Below, piece after piece: positions 9,653-18,247 of a DNA stretch of 64,000 nucleotides. Source of the stretch: Oceanicola sp. D3 (lineage in GTDB: Bacteria > Pseudomonadota > Alphaproteobacteria > Rhodobacterales > Rhodobacteraceae); contig NZ_CP040932.1 of NCBI RefSeq assembly GCF_006351965.1, forward strand, positions 310,001-374,000, given 5' to 3'. Positions within the stretch are counted from its first letter, which is position 1; each line of letters opens with the position of its first letter. The position numbers and the translations under genes are program-made. Below the pieces are notes generated by a model. It saw only the letters and a program-made list of their open reading frames with translations, had not been told where the DNA came from and did not search any database.

Positions 9653-10546
9653 CTAACCGGCCAAGAGGTTGGCGCAGGCGATCCGGGTGAGTTCGGCGAA
9701 GAGCGGTTCGATCCGGGCGGTGGGTCGCTCGGAGCCAGCGACGTAGATGGCCAACATCAGCGGCGCGCGACCTTGCGGCGGATGAATGATGGCAACATCC
9801 GAGCAGCACCCGCCCGGGCCGGTGCCCGTCTTGTGCCCGACTTGCCAGCCGGAGGGTACACCGGCACGGATGCGCTTGGCCCCGGTGGAGGCAGCGCGCA
9901 GCCAGGCGAGAAGCTGGGCGCGGGAGGCCTCGGAAAGTCTCTGTTCCAACAGAAAACCGGTCATCAGAGAGACCATGGACGAAGGTGTTACGGTGTTGGC
10001 GGGATCGCCCGGCGCAAAGGTGTTCAAGGCAGGTTCCCACGCGTCGATCCGCGCGTCGGGGTGGGCGAGCCGGGTTGTAAAGCCGGAGGGGCCGCCGAGG
10101 GTATCGAGCAATAGGTTGGCGGCTGTGTTGTCGCTGCGTCCGACGGCGGCGGCGCAGAGTTGGCCGATGGTGAGCGAATTGCCCTGCGCGGCGGCGGTGA
10201 CAGGGGCGTAGTTCAGAATGTCCGCCGCGCGGATGGGTATGCGGCGATCGAGTCGCTCCGCGCCGGCGTCCACACGTTCGAGCACGAGGCCCGCCAGCAA
10301 GGCCTTGAAAGTGGAGTTGAACGGAAAGCGTTCGTCGGCGCGCCACCCAGCGCGGCGGCCTGTGGCCGTGTCGAGGGCCAGCACACCGAGCGAGCCTTGG
10401 GCCTCCTGTTCGATCAGCTCGAAAGAGAAGCGCGGGATCAGCCCCTCATCGTAGCTGCGGGGATGGTACTCGCGCGTGCCGGTCTGGCCGAGCAGGGGCG
10501 TGGCAGTGAGGGCTGCGGCGCTGGTGAGGAAGTGGCGGCGGATCAT
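9653..10546 (-). CDS. Class A beta-lactamase
   Basis: A 297-residue serine beta-lactamase with all class A motifs: S78-TFK (SxxK), SDN at 138-140, the omega-loop Glu171 in WEPALN, and KTG at 239-241. The N-terminus MIRRHFLTSAAAL looks like a twin-arginine export signal, so it probably acts in the periplasm. It hydrolyses beta-lactam rings; the substrate range cannot be read from the sequence. It is the last gene of a chain with GNAT, SRPBCC and HD genes, overlapping GNAT by ATGA. Its stop touches the stop of the facing lipoprotein gene. Codon use looks like that of its neighbours, so recent acquisition is not evident. Confidence 0.9.
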   Translation of the reverse strand: MIRRHFLTSAAALTATPLLGQTGTREYHPRSYDEGLIPRFSFELIEQEAQGSLGVLALDTATGRRAGWRADERFPFNSTFKALLAGLVLERVDAGAERLDRRIPIRAADILNYAPVTAAAQGNSLTIGQLCAAAVGRSDNTAANLLLDTLGGPSGFTTRLAHPDARIDAWEPALNTFAPGDPANTVTPSSMVSLMTGFLLEQRLSEASRAQLLAWLRAASTGAKRIRAGVPSGWQVGHKTGTGPGGCCSDVAIIHPPQGRAPLMLAIYVAGSERPTARIEPLFAELTRIACANLLAG

Positions 10547-11025
10547 AGATCGAAACGCTTGAGCACCTTGTCGACCACGGTGCCATCGGCCATCCGGTAG
10601 CCCTCGATGCGGCCATAATCCTCAAAACCACGAGATTGGTAATAGGCCAGCCCGCCCGTGTTGTCGGCGCGGATATTCGCGCGGATCCAGCGATAATCGA
10701 GCCGTTTGGCGGCCTTTAGCGTGGCCTCGAAGAGCTTTGAGCCGATGCCCAGCCCGGTTTTGCCACGCCGGGCGAAGGTGGCGATCTCGGCGCAGGTTTT
10801 GGGCTCATCAACCATCGGGTCGATCCACTGAAACCCGAGAAGCTCGCCTGCTTCATCTTCGGCTACGTGCCATGCGGCGCGGGGGGAGATGGACATTTTG
10901 GCGAGGATGTCTTCGCGGGTCACCTCCCCTGTGATCGCGGTGGTGCCGCCAGCATCGACGACTTCCTGCAAGAGTTCGGCAATGGCGCGGGCATCGGAGG
11001 CCCCCGCCGCGCGGATGTGAATCAT
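10543..11025 (-). CDS. GNAT-family N-acetyltransferase
   Basis: A 160-residue protein starting MIHIRAAGASDARAIAELL. It shows the acetyl-CoA-binding motif A region (RRGKTGLGIGSKLFEATLKAAKRL, in two parts around the GxGxG-like GLGIGS) and the later NTGGLAYYQSRGF typical of the fold. The ATG at 11025 overlaps the SRPBCC stop by ATGA and is preferred over the earlier in-frame start. The substrate is unknown. Placement in front of the beta-lactamase gene could hint at antibiotic or amino-acid acetylation, but nothing in the sequence proves that. Confidence 0.85.
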   Translation of the reverse strand: MIHIRAAGASDARAIAELLQEVVDAGGTTAITGEVTREDILAKMSISPRAAWHVAEDEAGELLGFQWIDPMVDEPKTCAEIATFARRGKTGLGIGSKLFEATLKAAKRLDYRWIRANIRADNTGGLAYYQSRGFEDYGRIEGYRMADGTVVDKVLKRFDL

Positions 11026-11939
11026 GATCGGGCCTCGGCGCGGGCTTTGATGACATGGAGGACGGCGTTGTGCATGTCGTTCAAGAAGAGCCTGCCCCAC
11101 GGCTTGAGGTAGGCGTTGATCGGTGTGGAGAGCTGGTAGCTCGTGGTGAGGGTGACGCGGGTTTGCGACGGGCCGAGCGGCTCGAAGTTGTAGCGGCCTT
11201 CAAGCATCACCACTTCCGGGCCGAGCGGCGAAATGCGGGGATCGAGCGCCTTCAGCGCGTCCGGATCGGGAAAGGCGAAGCGCCACGCGAGATCGGGGCC
11301 GGGCAGGAGATGCTCTTCAAAGCGCACGGCCCGCGTCCACCGGGCATAGCGAACACCGCCTTCTGTCTGCGCGGAGAGCGGGCGCGGCGCGCGCAGCAGG
11401 TTGTGGGTGAACGTCCAAGGGCGCTCACTTTCGGCAATGTCAGAGACGTTTTCGGCCTGCGCGCGCACCTCGGAAGCTGGTGCGGCGATGGTTATGACAG
11501 TGGAGACCGAAACGACTTCTTCAAAGGCGGGTGCGGGCCAATCGAACACGGGCACGAGCAGCGGCAGGGCGAGCAGTGCTGCGCAGAGATGGCTTTGGCG
11601 CTCGAAACGCTTCAGCAGGAGGCGGGTGAGGGCGATGCCGATTACGGCGATAAACATGGCGATTGGCAGGATCATCACCACGCAAACCAAGGTTTCGATG
11701 GCGAAGAGCAGGAACAGGATGGTGATAGCGAGCATTGCCAGACACGTGCGGCCGACGACTGCCCAGAAATCGAGCCTGCGGTGCCAATCGAACACGAGCT
11801 GGCCAGCAAAACCGAGGCCAAGGGCAAACCAGAGCGCTAGCCAAGCGATATCGGGCCCGGACGGCACGAGGAAGAAGACCGCGTAGGCCAGTGCCGCATA
11901 GATCAGAAAGATCAGCGGGCGCAGGACCAGGGGCGCCAT
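11022..11939 (-). CDS. Membrane protein with C-terminal SRPBCC domain
   Basis: A 305-residue protein. The first 135 residues contain about four hydrophobic segments. The rest (from about VVSVSTVITIAAPASEVRAQ) has the look of a SRPBCC/polyketide-cyclase-like ligand-binding domain, ending LNDMHNAVLHVIKARAEARS. It is probably an inner-membrane protein with a soluble domain; ligand and role are unknown. The start codon shares one base with the HD gene stop (TGATG), and the end overlaps the GNAT start, so it is translationally coupled to both. Confidence 0.75.
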   Translation of the reverse strand: MAPLVLRPLIFLIYAALAYAVFFLVPSGPDIAWLALWFALGLGFAGQLVFDWHRRLDFWAVVGRTCLAMLAITILFLLFAIETLVCVVMILPIAMFIAVIGIALTRLLLKRFERQSHLCAALLALPLLVPVFDWPAPAFEEVVSVSTVITIAAPASEVRAQAENVSDIAESERPWTFTHNLLRAPRPLSAQTEGGVRYARWTRAVRFEEHLLPGPDLAWRFAFPDPDALKALDPRISPLGPEVVMLEGRYNFEPLGPSQTRVTLTTSYQLSTPINAYLKPWGRLFLNDMHNAVLHVIKARAEARS

Positions 11940-12535
11940 CAGAGAGCTGCCATCAGGGCTGCGTGGCGGGCGGTGAAATCGGCTCGCACGTCGACGGGTG
12001 GGCGCAGGGTGATTTCCATGCCGTCGATCAGCTCCGGCGCGGGAACGCCGAAAAACTTGTTGGCCTCGGCCACAGTGAAACCGGCGATGCGCGTGGCCTC
12101 CAGCCAGGCTGAGACCTTATCGGCCTTCTTGATCTGTTTCTTGACCGTGGCGGGGATTGCGGCGGGCAGGCCAAAGCGGATGTGAATGGCGGCTGTCAGC
12201 CGATCATCCAGCGCACCGTAGCCGGGGCCAACTGCGGCCTTAACGGGAGAGATCATATCGCCGATCACGTATTCGGGCGCGTCATGCAGCAGGGCGGCGA
12301 GTTGCCATTTGACGGGGGCGGCGGGGTTCATCCGGGTGAAGAGCGCCTCGACCAGCAGGGAATGCTCGGCCACGGAATAGGCATAGTCGCCGTGGGTCTG
12401 GCCGTTCCACCGGGCGACGAAGGCGAGGCCGTGGGCGATATCTTCGATCTCGATATCGACCGGCGTCGGATCAAGCAGATCGAGCCTTCGGCCCGATAAC
12501 ATGCGTTGCCACGCGCGGGGCGGTGCCTTGGCCAT
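11939..12535 (-). CDS. HD-domain phosphohydrolase, YfbR-like
   Basis: A 198-residue HD-superfamily hydrolase. Metal-binding residues appear in order as SVAEHS (His), ALLHDAPEYVIGD (His-Asp), then a later Asp in KADKVSAWLEA. The layout resembles YfbR 5'-deoxynucleotidases. The ATG at 12535 is chosen because GAGAGGGAGACG stands just upstream; an in-frame ATG at 12574 lies before it. A nucleotide-pool role is inferred from family only. It heads the operon HD - SRPBCC - GNAT - beta-lactamase. Confidence 0.8.
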   Translation of the reverse strand: MAKAPPRAWQRMLSGRRLDLLDPTPVDIEIEDIAHGLAFVARWNGQTHGDYAYSVAEHSLLVEALFTRMNPAAPVKWQLAALLHDAPEYVIGDMISPVKAAVGPGYGALDDRLTAAIHIRFGLPAAIPATVKKQIKKADKVSAWLEATRIAGFTVAEANKFFGVPAPELIDGMEITLRPPVDVRADFTARHAALMAAL

Positions 12536-12691
12536 GAACGTCTCCCTCTCGCCCGGATTGGGTAGCGCGATCACGGCGAGGTGTAAACGTGGGTTGGAAC
12601 CACAGGGCCGTCGTAGCTGTTAAACTGCTGACAACACAGGGCAACCAGCCAGAATGAAGCCTGCCAGATGCGGGCCCGTTAGGAGTGTAAC

Positions 12692-12997
12692 ATGAAGACC
12701 GTCATCGCCACCGCGACCTTGCTCGCCGCCGCCACGCCGCTGGCCGCGCAGAGTGCAGACGGGCCCTGCGGCAAGCGCGAGTTCTTCGTGGATCAGCTTG
12801 TAGAAACCTACGAGGAGCAGCCTGTTGCGGGCGGGCTGCAAAGCGAAGACTCTCTGGTGGAAATCTGGGCCTCTGAAACGAGTGGTAGCTTTACCATTCT
12901 CGTTACCGATGCGTCGGGGCAAACCTGCGTGGCCATCACTGGTGAGGACTTTCACGAGGCCGGTGGCTTTGTTGGCGTCAAAGGCGAGGCGTCCTGA
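12692..12997 (+). CDS. Small secreted protein of unknown function
   Basis: A 101-residue protein with a clear Sec signal (MKTVIATATLLAAATPLAAQ, cut after AQ) and a short mature domain of about 80 residues with two cysteines (GPCGKRE and QTCVAI), which could form a disulfide. Good ribosome site TAGGAG 7 bases before the ATG. Probably periplasmic. I do not recognise a named family. It precedes ahcY by 92 bases on the same strand, but nothing suggests a shared role. Confidence 0.75.
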   Translation: MKTVIATATLLAAATPLAAQSADGPCGKREFFVDQLVETYEEQPVAGGLQSEDSLVEIWASETSGSFTILVTDASGQTCVAITGEDFHEAGGFVGVKGEAS

Positions 12998-13089
12998 TCA
13001 AACAACTTCGGATTAGGCAGGTTTGGTTGCCGCTCATTGGGTCGAGTGCTATGTGCCGCTGCAAGTGAAACATGCAGTGGGAGCGCCCG

Positions 13090-14478
13090 ATGGCCGCCGA
13101 TTACGTTGTTAAAGACATCTCTCTTGCCGGGTTCGGCCGTAAGGAGCTGGACATTGCAGAGACCGAGATGCCCGGGCTCATGTCTTGCCGCGCCGAATAT
13201 GGTGAGAGCAAGTCGCTGAAAGGGGCCCGTATCGTGGGCTCGCTTCACATGACGATCCAGACGGCGGTGCTGATCGAAACGCTGGTGGCGCTGGGTGCCG
13301 ACGTGCGCTGGGCCTCCTGCAACATCTTCTCCACGCAAGACCACGCGGCGGCGGCGATTGCAGAAGCGGGCGTGCCGGTGTTTGCGATCAAGGGGCAGAG
13401 CCTTGAGGAGCATTGGGACTACCTCGACAAGTCGTTCCTGTTTGAGGACGGCCCCAACATGATCCTCGACGATGGCGGCGATGCCACGCTTTACGTGCTG
13501 CTCGGCGCACGGGCTGAGGCGGGGGAGGATATCATCCCCGTGCCGCAGTCGGAGGAAGAGGAAGTTATCAAGGCGCAGATCAAAAAGCGGATGGAGGCGA
13601 GCCCCGGTTGGTTCACCAAGGTGCGCGACCAGATCAAGGGTGTGTCGGAAGAGACGACCACCGGCGTGCACCGGCTCTATGACCTGCACAAGAAGGGCCA
13701 GCTGCCCTTCCCGGCGATCAACGTGAACGACTCGGTGACCAAGTCGAAGTTCGACAACAAGTACGGCTGCAAGGAATCGCTGGTCGACGGCATCCGCCGC
13801 GCGACCGATACGATGATGGCTGGCAAGGTGGCCGTGGTCTGCGGCTACGGCGACGTGGGCAAGGGCTCTGCCGCCTCGCTGCGCGGCGCGGGGGCCCGGG
13901 TGAAGGTGACGGAGGTCGACCCGATCTGCGCGCTTCAGGCGGCGATGGACGGCTTCGAGGTGGTGACGCTAGAGGATGTTGCCCCCACCGCCGATGTCTT
14001 CATCACCACCACCGGCAACAAGGACGTGATCCGCATCGAGCATATGCGCGAGATGAAGGACATGGCCATCGTCGGCAACATCGGCCACTTCGACAACGAG
14101 ATTCAGGTGGCCAACCTGAAGAACCACAAGTGGACCAACATCAAGGATCAGGTGGATATGATCGAGATGCCAAGCGGCAACCGGATCATCCTGCTCTCGG
14201 AAGGGCGCCTGTTGAACCTTGGCAATGCCACGGGCCACCCGTCCTTCGTGATGAGCGCCTCCTTCACCAACCAGGTGCTGGCGCAGATCGAGCTTTGGAC
14301 CAAGGGCGAAGAGTATCAGCCGGGCGTCTACATCCTGCCCAAGCACCTCGACGAGAAGGTGGCGATGCTGCACCTCGACCGGATCGGGGTTAAGCTGTCG
14401 AAGCTCTCGAAGGATCAGGCGGCTTACATCGGCGTGACGCCGGAAGGGCCGTTCAAGCCGGAGCATTACCGGTATTGA
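13090..14478 (+). CDS. ahcY: S-adenosylhomocysteine hydrolase
   Basis: A 462-residue enzyme matching the usual bacterial length. The start [20 protein letters not shown] is the family N-terminus, so the ATG at 13090 is preferred over one 18 bases upstream. The NAD-binding motif [10 protein letters not shown] and the C-terminal KPEHYRY (conserved lysine and tyrosine contacting NAD of the neighbouring subunit) are present. It converts S-adenosylhomocysteine to adenosine and homocysteine, relieving product inhibition of methyltransferases. In Rhodobacterales it usually sits near regA; here it is displaced by about 3.8 kb of inserted genes. A strong terminator follows. Confidence 0.97.
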   Translation: MAADYVVKDISLAGFGRKELDIAETEMPGLMSCRAEYGESKSLKGARIVGSLHMTIQTAVLIETLVALGADVRWASCNIFSTQDHAAAAIAEAGVPVFAIKGQSLEEHWDYLDKSFLFEDGPNMILDDGGDATLYVLLGARAEAGEDIIPVPQSEEEEVIKAQIKKRMEASPGWFTKVRDQIKGVSEETTTGVHRLYDLHKKGQLPFPAINVNDSVTKSKFDNKYGCKESLVDGIRRATDTMMAGKVAVVCGYGDVGKGSAASLRGAGARVKVTEVDPICALQAAMDGFEVVTLEDVAPTADVFITTTGNKDVIRIEHMREMKDMAIVGNIGHFDNEIQVANLKNHKWTNIKDQVDMIEMPSGNRIILLSEGRLLNLGNATGHPSFVMSASFTNQVLAQIELWTKGEEYQPGVYILPKHLDEKVAMLHLDRIGVKLSKLSKDQAAYIGVTPEGPFKPEHYRY

Positions 14479-14482
14479 GAAT

Positions 14483-14505
14483 GGTGGGCAGATTGCCCAC
14501 CCTAC
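14483..14505. repeat. 23-bp palindromic repeat, copy 1
   Basis: Inverted repeat GGTGGGCA / TGCCCACC around GAT, with the tail CTAC. It starts 5 bases after the ahcY stop. Identical copies occur at 15530 and 35034, and a shorter-loop variant at 57737. Confidence 0.8.
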
Positions 14506-14513
14506 AGACAACG

Positions 14514-14547
14514 GGCCCCGGGGGAGACCTCGGGGCCTTTTGATTTT
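14514..14547 (+). terminator. Rho-independent terminator of ahcY
   Basis: Ten-pair stem GGCCCCGGGG / CCTCGGGGCC with a GAGA loop, followed by TTTTGATTTT. It sits between the copy-1 palindrome and the ketopantoate reductase start. Confidence 0.85.
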
Positions 14548-14556
14548 GGAGGGGTT

Positions 14557-15525
14557 ATGCGGATCATCGTTTATGGAGTGGGCGCCATTGGGGGCGTTGT
14601 TGCGGCGGCGCTGGCGCTGAGCGGACAGGAGGTTGTTGGCATTGCGCGGGGGCGGATGCTGAAGGCGATCCGGGCCAATGGGCTGCTGCTTGATAGTGAG
14701 CGGGGCCGCGAGGTGGCGCGGTTTGAGTGCGTGGGGCACCCGAACGAGATCACGTTTCAGCCGGATGATGCGGTGCTGCTTTGCGTGAAGGGGCAGGATA
14801 CTGCCGCTGCGCTGGCCGATCTGCGGGCGGCGGGGCTGACGGATCAGCCGGTGTTCTGCTGCCAGAACGGCGTTGCGAACGAGCCGCTGGCGCTGCGGTT
14901 CTTTCCGAATGTTCACGCGGTAACGGTGATGATGCCTGCGAGCTATATCGAGCCGGGCGAGGTGAGCATCTTCTGCCAGCCGAGCTTCGGGATGTTCGAC
15001 ATCGGGCGCTTTCCGGGTGGGCATGACGGTGATGACGAGGCCGTTGCGGAGGTGCTGAACGCGGCCAACATCGCCACGCTCGTGCGGAACGATGCGATGG
15101 CGCCGAAATACGGCAAGCTGATCCTCAATCTCGGCAATATCACCGGTGCGCTGCTGCCGCCGGGCGCGGAGTGCGCGGAGTTTGACGGGCCGCTGCGCGA
15201 AGAGGGCAAGGCGGTGCTGAAGGCCGCCGGGATCGCCTGGGAAGATGTTGGCAAGACGGAGCGGCGCGCGAAGCACATGCAGGACCGCGCCGGGGGCGAC
15301 GCGGGACGGCCCGGCAACTCGACGACCCAGAGCCTTGCGCGGGCGACGGGCAGCGTGGAGACCGATTGGCTCAACGGCGAAATCGTGCAGCTTGCGCGGC
15401 TGCATGGGGTGGCGGCACCGCTGAATGCGCGGGTGCAGGCGCTTTCGGTGGAGATGATCGCGGAGGGTGGAAAGCCCGGGAGCCTGAGCGTGGCGGAGCT
15501 GCGGGAGAGGCTTTTCAGCGCGTAG
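14557..15525 (+). CDS. 2-dehydropantoate 2-reductase family protein
   Basis: A 322-residue NADPH-binding oxidoreductase. The Rossmann motif GVGAIGG is at residues 7-13. Further features are LLCVKGQDT, CCQNGVANE (the family asparagine) and KYGKLILNLGN, which carries the catalytic lysine of ketopantoate reductases. PanE reduces ketopantoate to pantoate for coenzyme A, but this family has many paralogues, so the substrate is not certain. It stands alone, with a terminator upstream, and is bracketed by two identical 23-bp palindromes 1,047 bases apart. Confidence 0.85.
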   Translation: MRIIVYGVGAIGGVVAAALALSGQEVVGIARGRMLKAIRANGLLLDSERGREVARFECVGHPNEITFQPDDAVLLCVKGQDTAAALADLRAAGLTDQPVFCCQNGVANEPLALRFFPNVHAVTVMMPASYIEPGEVSIFCQPSFGMFDIGRFPGGHDGDDEAVAEVLNAANIATLVRNDAMAPKYGKLILNLGNITGALLPPGAECAEFDGPLREEGKAVLKAAGIAWEDVGKTERRAKHMQDRAGGDAGRPGNSTTQSLARATGSVETDWLNGEIVQLARLHGVAAPLNARVQALSVEMIAEGGKPGSLSVAELRERLFSA

Positions 15526-15529
15526 GGGC

Positions 15530-15552
15530 GGTGGGCAGATTGCCCACCCTAC
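15530..15552. repeat. 23-bp palindromic repeat, copy 2
   Basis: Identical to copy 1 (GGTGGGCA, GAT, TGCCCACC, CTAC). It starts 5 bases after the stop of the ketopantoate reductase gene. Confidence 0.8.
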
Positions 15553-15558
15553 GAAGGC

Positions 15559-15594
15559 GGCGCCCCGCGACGGATCGCGGAGCGCCGGAGTTTT
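15559..15594. terminator. Bidirectional hairpin between two convergent genes
   Basis: Twelve-pair stem GGCGCCCCGCGA / TCGCGGAGCGCC with loop CGGA at 15559-15586, including one G-T pair. On the plus strand it is followed by GGAGTTTT, so it can serve the reductase gene. It also lies just past the stop of the facing symporter gene. Confidence 0.65.
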
Positions 15595-17134
15595 AGTGCT
15601 TGAACCGCTTGATCTCGCCGGACTTCAGCCGGGAGATGTAGCTGTTCACCTCACGCTTCACGATCGGCATCAGCAGGTAGAGCGCGATGATGTTCACGAT
15701 CGCCATCGAGAAGAGCATGGCATCGGAGAAGTCGATCACCGGGCCAAGCTGGGCCGCTGCACCGATCACGATGAAGAGGCAGAAGATGATCTTGAAGATC
15801 ACCTCTGTCGTGCCGCCTTCGCCGAAGAGATAGGTCCAGGCTTTCAGGCCGTAGTAGCTCCACGAGATCATGGTGGAGAAGGCGAAGAGTACCACCGCCA
15901 CGGCCAGAAGGACCGGGAACCACGAGAAGGCCTTGGCATAGGCCGCAGAGGTGAGCGCCACACCTGAAACCTCGCCTTCGGTCGCGATCCGGCCCGCCTC
16001 GGCGTTCCAGACATAGAGCCCGGTTTCGGGATCGACGTTGAGCACCCCGGTGATGACGATCACCAGCGCGGTCATGGTGCAGATCACCACGGTGTCGATA
16101 AAGGGCTCCAGCAGGGCGACGTAGCCCTCTGTCACCGGCTCCTTGGTGCGCACCGCCGAGTGGGCGATGGCGGCAGAGCCGATGCCCGCTTCATTGGAGA
16201 AGGCGGCGCGGCGGAAGCCTTGGATCAGGGCGCCGGTGAAGCCACCCACAACCCCGAGGCCGGTGAAGGCACCCATGAAGATTTGCCCAAAGGCCCATCC
16301 GATCATCTGATAGTTCATCAGAAGGATCACCAGTGACACGGCGACGTAGAAGATGCCCATGAAGGGCACGACCTTTTCCGTGACCCGGGCGATGGATTTG
16401 ATGCCGCCAACGATCACTGCAAAGGTTACGAGCGCAAGGATGACGCCGGTGATCCAGCCCGGATAGTCGCCCAACACGCCTGCGAGCTGTGCGTGGGCCT
16501 GGTTGGCCTGGAACATGTTGCCGCCGCCCAACGCGCCGAGGATGGTGAAGATACAGAACAGCACCGCGAGGATCTTGCCACCCGGAAGCCCGCGCTCTTT
16601 GAAGCCCTTGGTGATGTAATACATTGGGCCGCCAGAGACGCGCCCGTCGGGGTACTCGTTGCGATACTTCACGCCGAGCGTGCATTCGGTGAACTTGGTC
16701 GCCATGCCGAAGAGGCCTGCGACGATCATCCAGAAGGTTGCCCCCGGCCCGCCGATGCCGACAGCCACCGCGACACCGGCGATGTTGCCGAGGCCCACGG
16801 TGCCCGAGAGCGCCGTGGCGAGCGCCTGAAAGTGGGAGACCTCACCGGCGTCGTTCGGATCGGAATAATCGCCCTTCACCAGCCGGATCGAATGGACGAA
16901 GCCCTTGATCTGGATGAAGCCGAAATAGAGCGTGAACACGAGCGCGCCGACGACGAGCCAAAGCGCGATCCACGAAAAGGTGGTGCCGGGAAGGGGCGCG
17001 AAGATGAAGGACACATACCAGCCGGTATAGTCTGCGAAGATGGTGTTGATGGTTTCGTCGATGCCCTGTGCCAGCGCCGGGAAAGGCGCAAAAAGGGTGG
17101 CAATGAGGGCGGCGAAAGCTGTTTTGAGATGCAT
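15593..17134 (-). CDS. Sodium:amino-acid symporter, AGCS family (alanine/glycine:cation)
   Basis: A 513-residue membrane protein with about ten to eleven hydrophobic segments. Family hallmarks are SGTVGLGNIAGVAVAVGIGGPGATFW and, later, AAFSNEAGIGSAAIAHSA (each read across a conserved glycine-rich stretch). It imports alanine or glycine with sodium across the inner membrane. The first 23 residues look like a cleavable signal (MHLKTAFAALIATLFAPFPA), common in marine members. It is 16 bases downstream of the UspA gene, so the two are probably one operon. The exact amino acid is not shown by the sequence. Confidence 0.92.
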   Translation of the reverse strand: MHLKTAFAALIATLFAPFPALAQGIDETINTIFADYTGWYVSFIFAPLPGTTFSWIALWLVVGALVFTLYFGFIQIKGFVHSIRLVKGDYSDPNDAGEVSHFQALATALSGTVGLGNIAGVAVAVGIGGPGATFWMIVAGLFGMATKFTECTLGVKYRNEYPDGRVSGGPMYYITKGFKERGLPGGKILAVLFCIFTILGALGGGNMFQANQAHAQLAGVLGDYPGWITGVILALVTFAVIVGGIKSIARVTEKVVPFMGIFYVAVSLVILLMNYQMIGWAFGQIFMGAFTGLGVVGGFTGALIQGFRRAAFSNEAGIGSAAIAHSAVRTKEPVTEGYVALLEPFIDTVVICTMTALVIVITGVLNVDPETGLYVWNAEAGRIATEGEVSGVALTSAAYAKAFSWFPVLLAVAVVLFAFSTMISWSYYGLKAWTYLFGEGGTTEVIFKIIFCLFIVIGAAAQLGPVIDFSDAMLFSMAIVNIIALYLLMPIVKREVNSYISRLKSGEIKRFKH

Positions 17135-17150
17135 GGGTTTTCTCCGGCGC

Positions 17151-17588
17151 TCAGGGCACGATCACGGTGGGAACGGGGGCAATCTGGGCCAGCCCGATGG
17201 GCACTGAGCCAAACACCCGGGCCGCGATGGATTGTGACCCGGCCCGCCCGACATAGATCATCGTGGCCTTTGTTTCGGCGGCGATCTCAACGATCTTGTC
17301 CACCACATTGCCGTAGCGCAGCTCGCATTTGGCATCGAGACCGGCGGCCTGTGCCTTGGCAACAGCCGGATCAAGCACGAACTCCTTGGCGCGGGTCATC
17401 TCCTGTTTGCGGCGACTGTGGCGCTCTTCGATCTCTTCCGGGGTGAGGAAGCTGTAGGGCGACCACTCCAGAATATGCACGATCAGCAGGCTGGCGCCGT
17501 CTTTCTTGGCGCGCTCGATCGCGTAATCGAGCGTGGGCGTATCGCCCTCTTCGCCCTCATACGCGACGATGAATGTTTCAGAACTCAT
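17151..17588 (-). CDS. Universal stress protein, UspA family
   Basis: A 145-residue alpha/beta protein. The ATP-binding loop appears as YVGRAGSQSIAARVFGSVP (G-2x-G-9x-G-S/T type), and the N-terminus FIVAYEGEEGDTPTLDYAI fits the fold. The ATG at 17588, with GGGGGA upstream, is preferred to an in-frame ATG at 17624. UspA proteins bind ATP and modulate stress responses, and several sit beside transporters they may regulate, as with the AGCS symporter here. A CRP/FNR-like inverted repeat lies about 90 bases upstream. Confidence 0.88.
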   Translation of the reverse strand: MSSETFIVAYEGEEGDTPTLDYAIERAKKDGASLLIVHILEWSPYSFLTPEEIEERHSRRKQEMTRAKEFVLDPAVAKAQAAGLDAKCELRYGNVVDKIVEIAAETKATMIYVGRAGSQSIAARVFGSVPIGLAQIAPVPTVIVP

Positions 17589-17905
17589 TGGTCGTCCCCC
17601 GTGTCTTTTTATGTTCCGGCCCAATCAAGATCCCCAAAAAACACACAAAAACTGACAGGCCGCTCTTTGAGCCTGTGCGATATGTCACAGGTCTGTCACG
17701 GAATTTCTGGTGAAAACGGGCGAAACTCGGCGGTCAACCGCCGGAATGGGCGGTTAATTGGCCCATTGCGTGGTATGTCACCCGACATCGGCTTGACCTC
17801 GCGTCGGGGGTATTTTTCCTTTGCCGGTATGGGGCTGATGCGTATGTTTCACCCCAACGGCGGGAGAACTCGCCGCAGTGCCACCATGCGAGGGAGTGAA
17901 GCATC
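17589..17905. promoter_or_regulatory. Divergent regulatory gap (UspA-symporter / DUF2853) with two inverted repeats
   Basis: No gene is visible in these 317 bases. Two symmetric sites stand out: CCTGTGCGATATGTCACAGG at 17672-17691, close to the TGTGA-N6-TCACA form bound by CRP/FNR-type regulators, and CGGCGGTCAACCGCCG at 17728-17743, a 16-base palindrome. Either could be an operator for one or both flanking genes. Confidence 0.4.
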
Positions 17906-18247
17906 ATGGGCAAGAGAGACGAGTTGATCGCGAAGTATGCCGACGATCTGAAGAACAAGTGCGGGATGACCCCGGACATGGACCTGCTGACGAAAGTCAC
18001 AATCGGTTGCGGTCCGTCGATCTACAACGACGATGCTTCTACCGTAGCCGCGAGCCAGAAGAGCGAGCTGGAGACGATCGAGAAGAACTTCCTGATCAAA
18101 AAGCTCGGCCTGCCCGCCGGGCCCGACCTGATGGCGGGCATCGACAAGGCGATCGAGACCTATGGCAAATCGGAGCGGAACAAGTATCGCGCGGTTTTCT
18201 ATTATCTGCTCGTGAAGCAGTTCAAGAAAGAATCTGTTTACAAGTAA
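17906..18247 (+). CDS. DUF2853 family protein
   Basis: A 113-residue soluble protein beginning MGKRDELIAKYADDLKNKCG, a highly recognisable DUF2853 start, with a lysine-rich tail (KQFKKESVYK). No signal or membrane segment, so cytoplasmic. No biochemical role is established for the family to my knowledge. GGGAGTGAAGCATC upstream supplies a ribosome site, and a strong terminator follows. It is monocistronic. Confidence 0.9.
   Translation: MGKRDELIAKYADDLKNKCGMTPDMDLLTKVTIGCGPSIYNDDASTVAASQKSELETIEKNFLIKKLGLPAGPDLMAGIDKAIETYGKSERNKYRAVFYYLLVKQFKKESVYK

Noticed and set aside
12998-13089. Possible SAH or SAM/SAH riboswitch before ahcY
   Set aside because: The conserved core of these motifs could not be found in the 92 bases.
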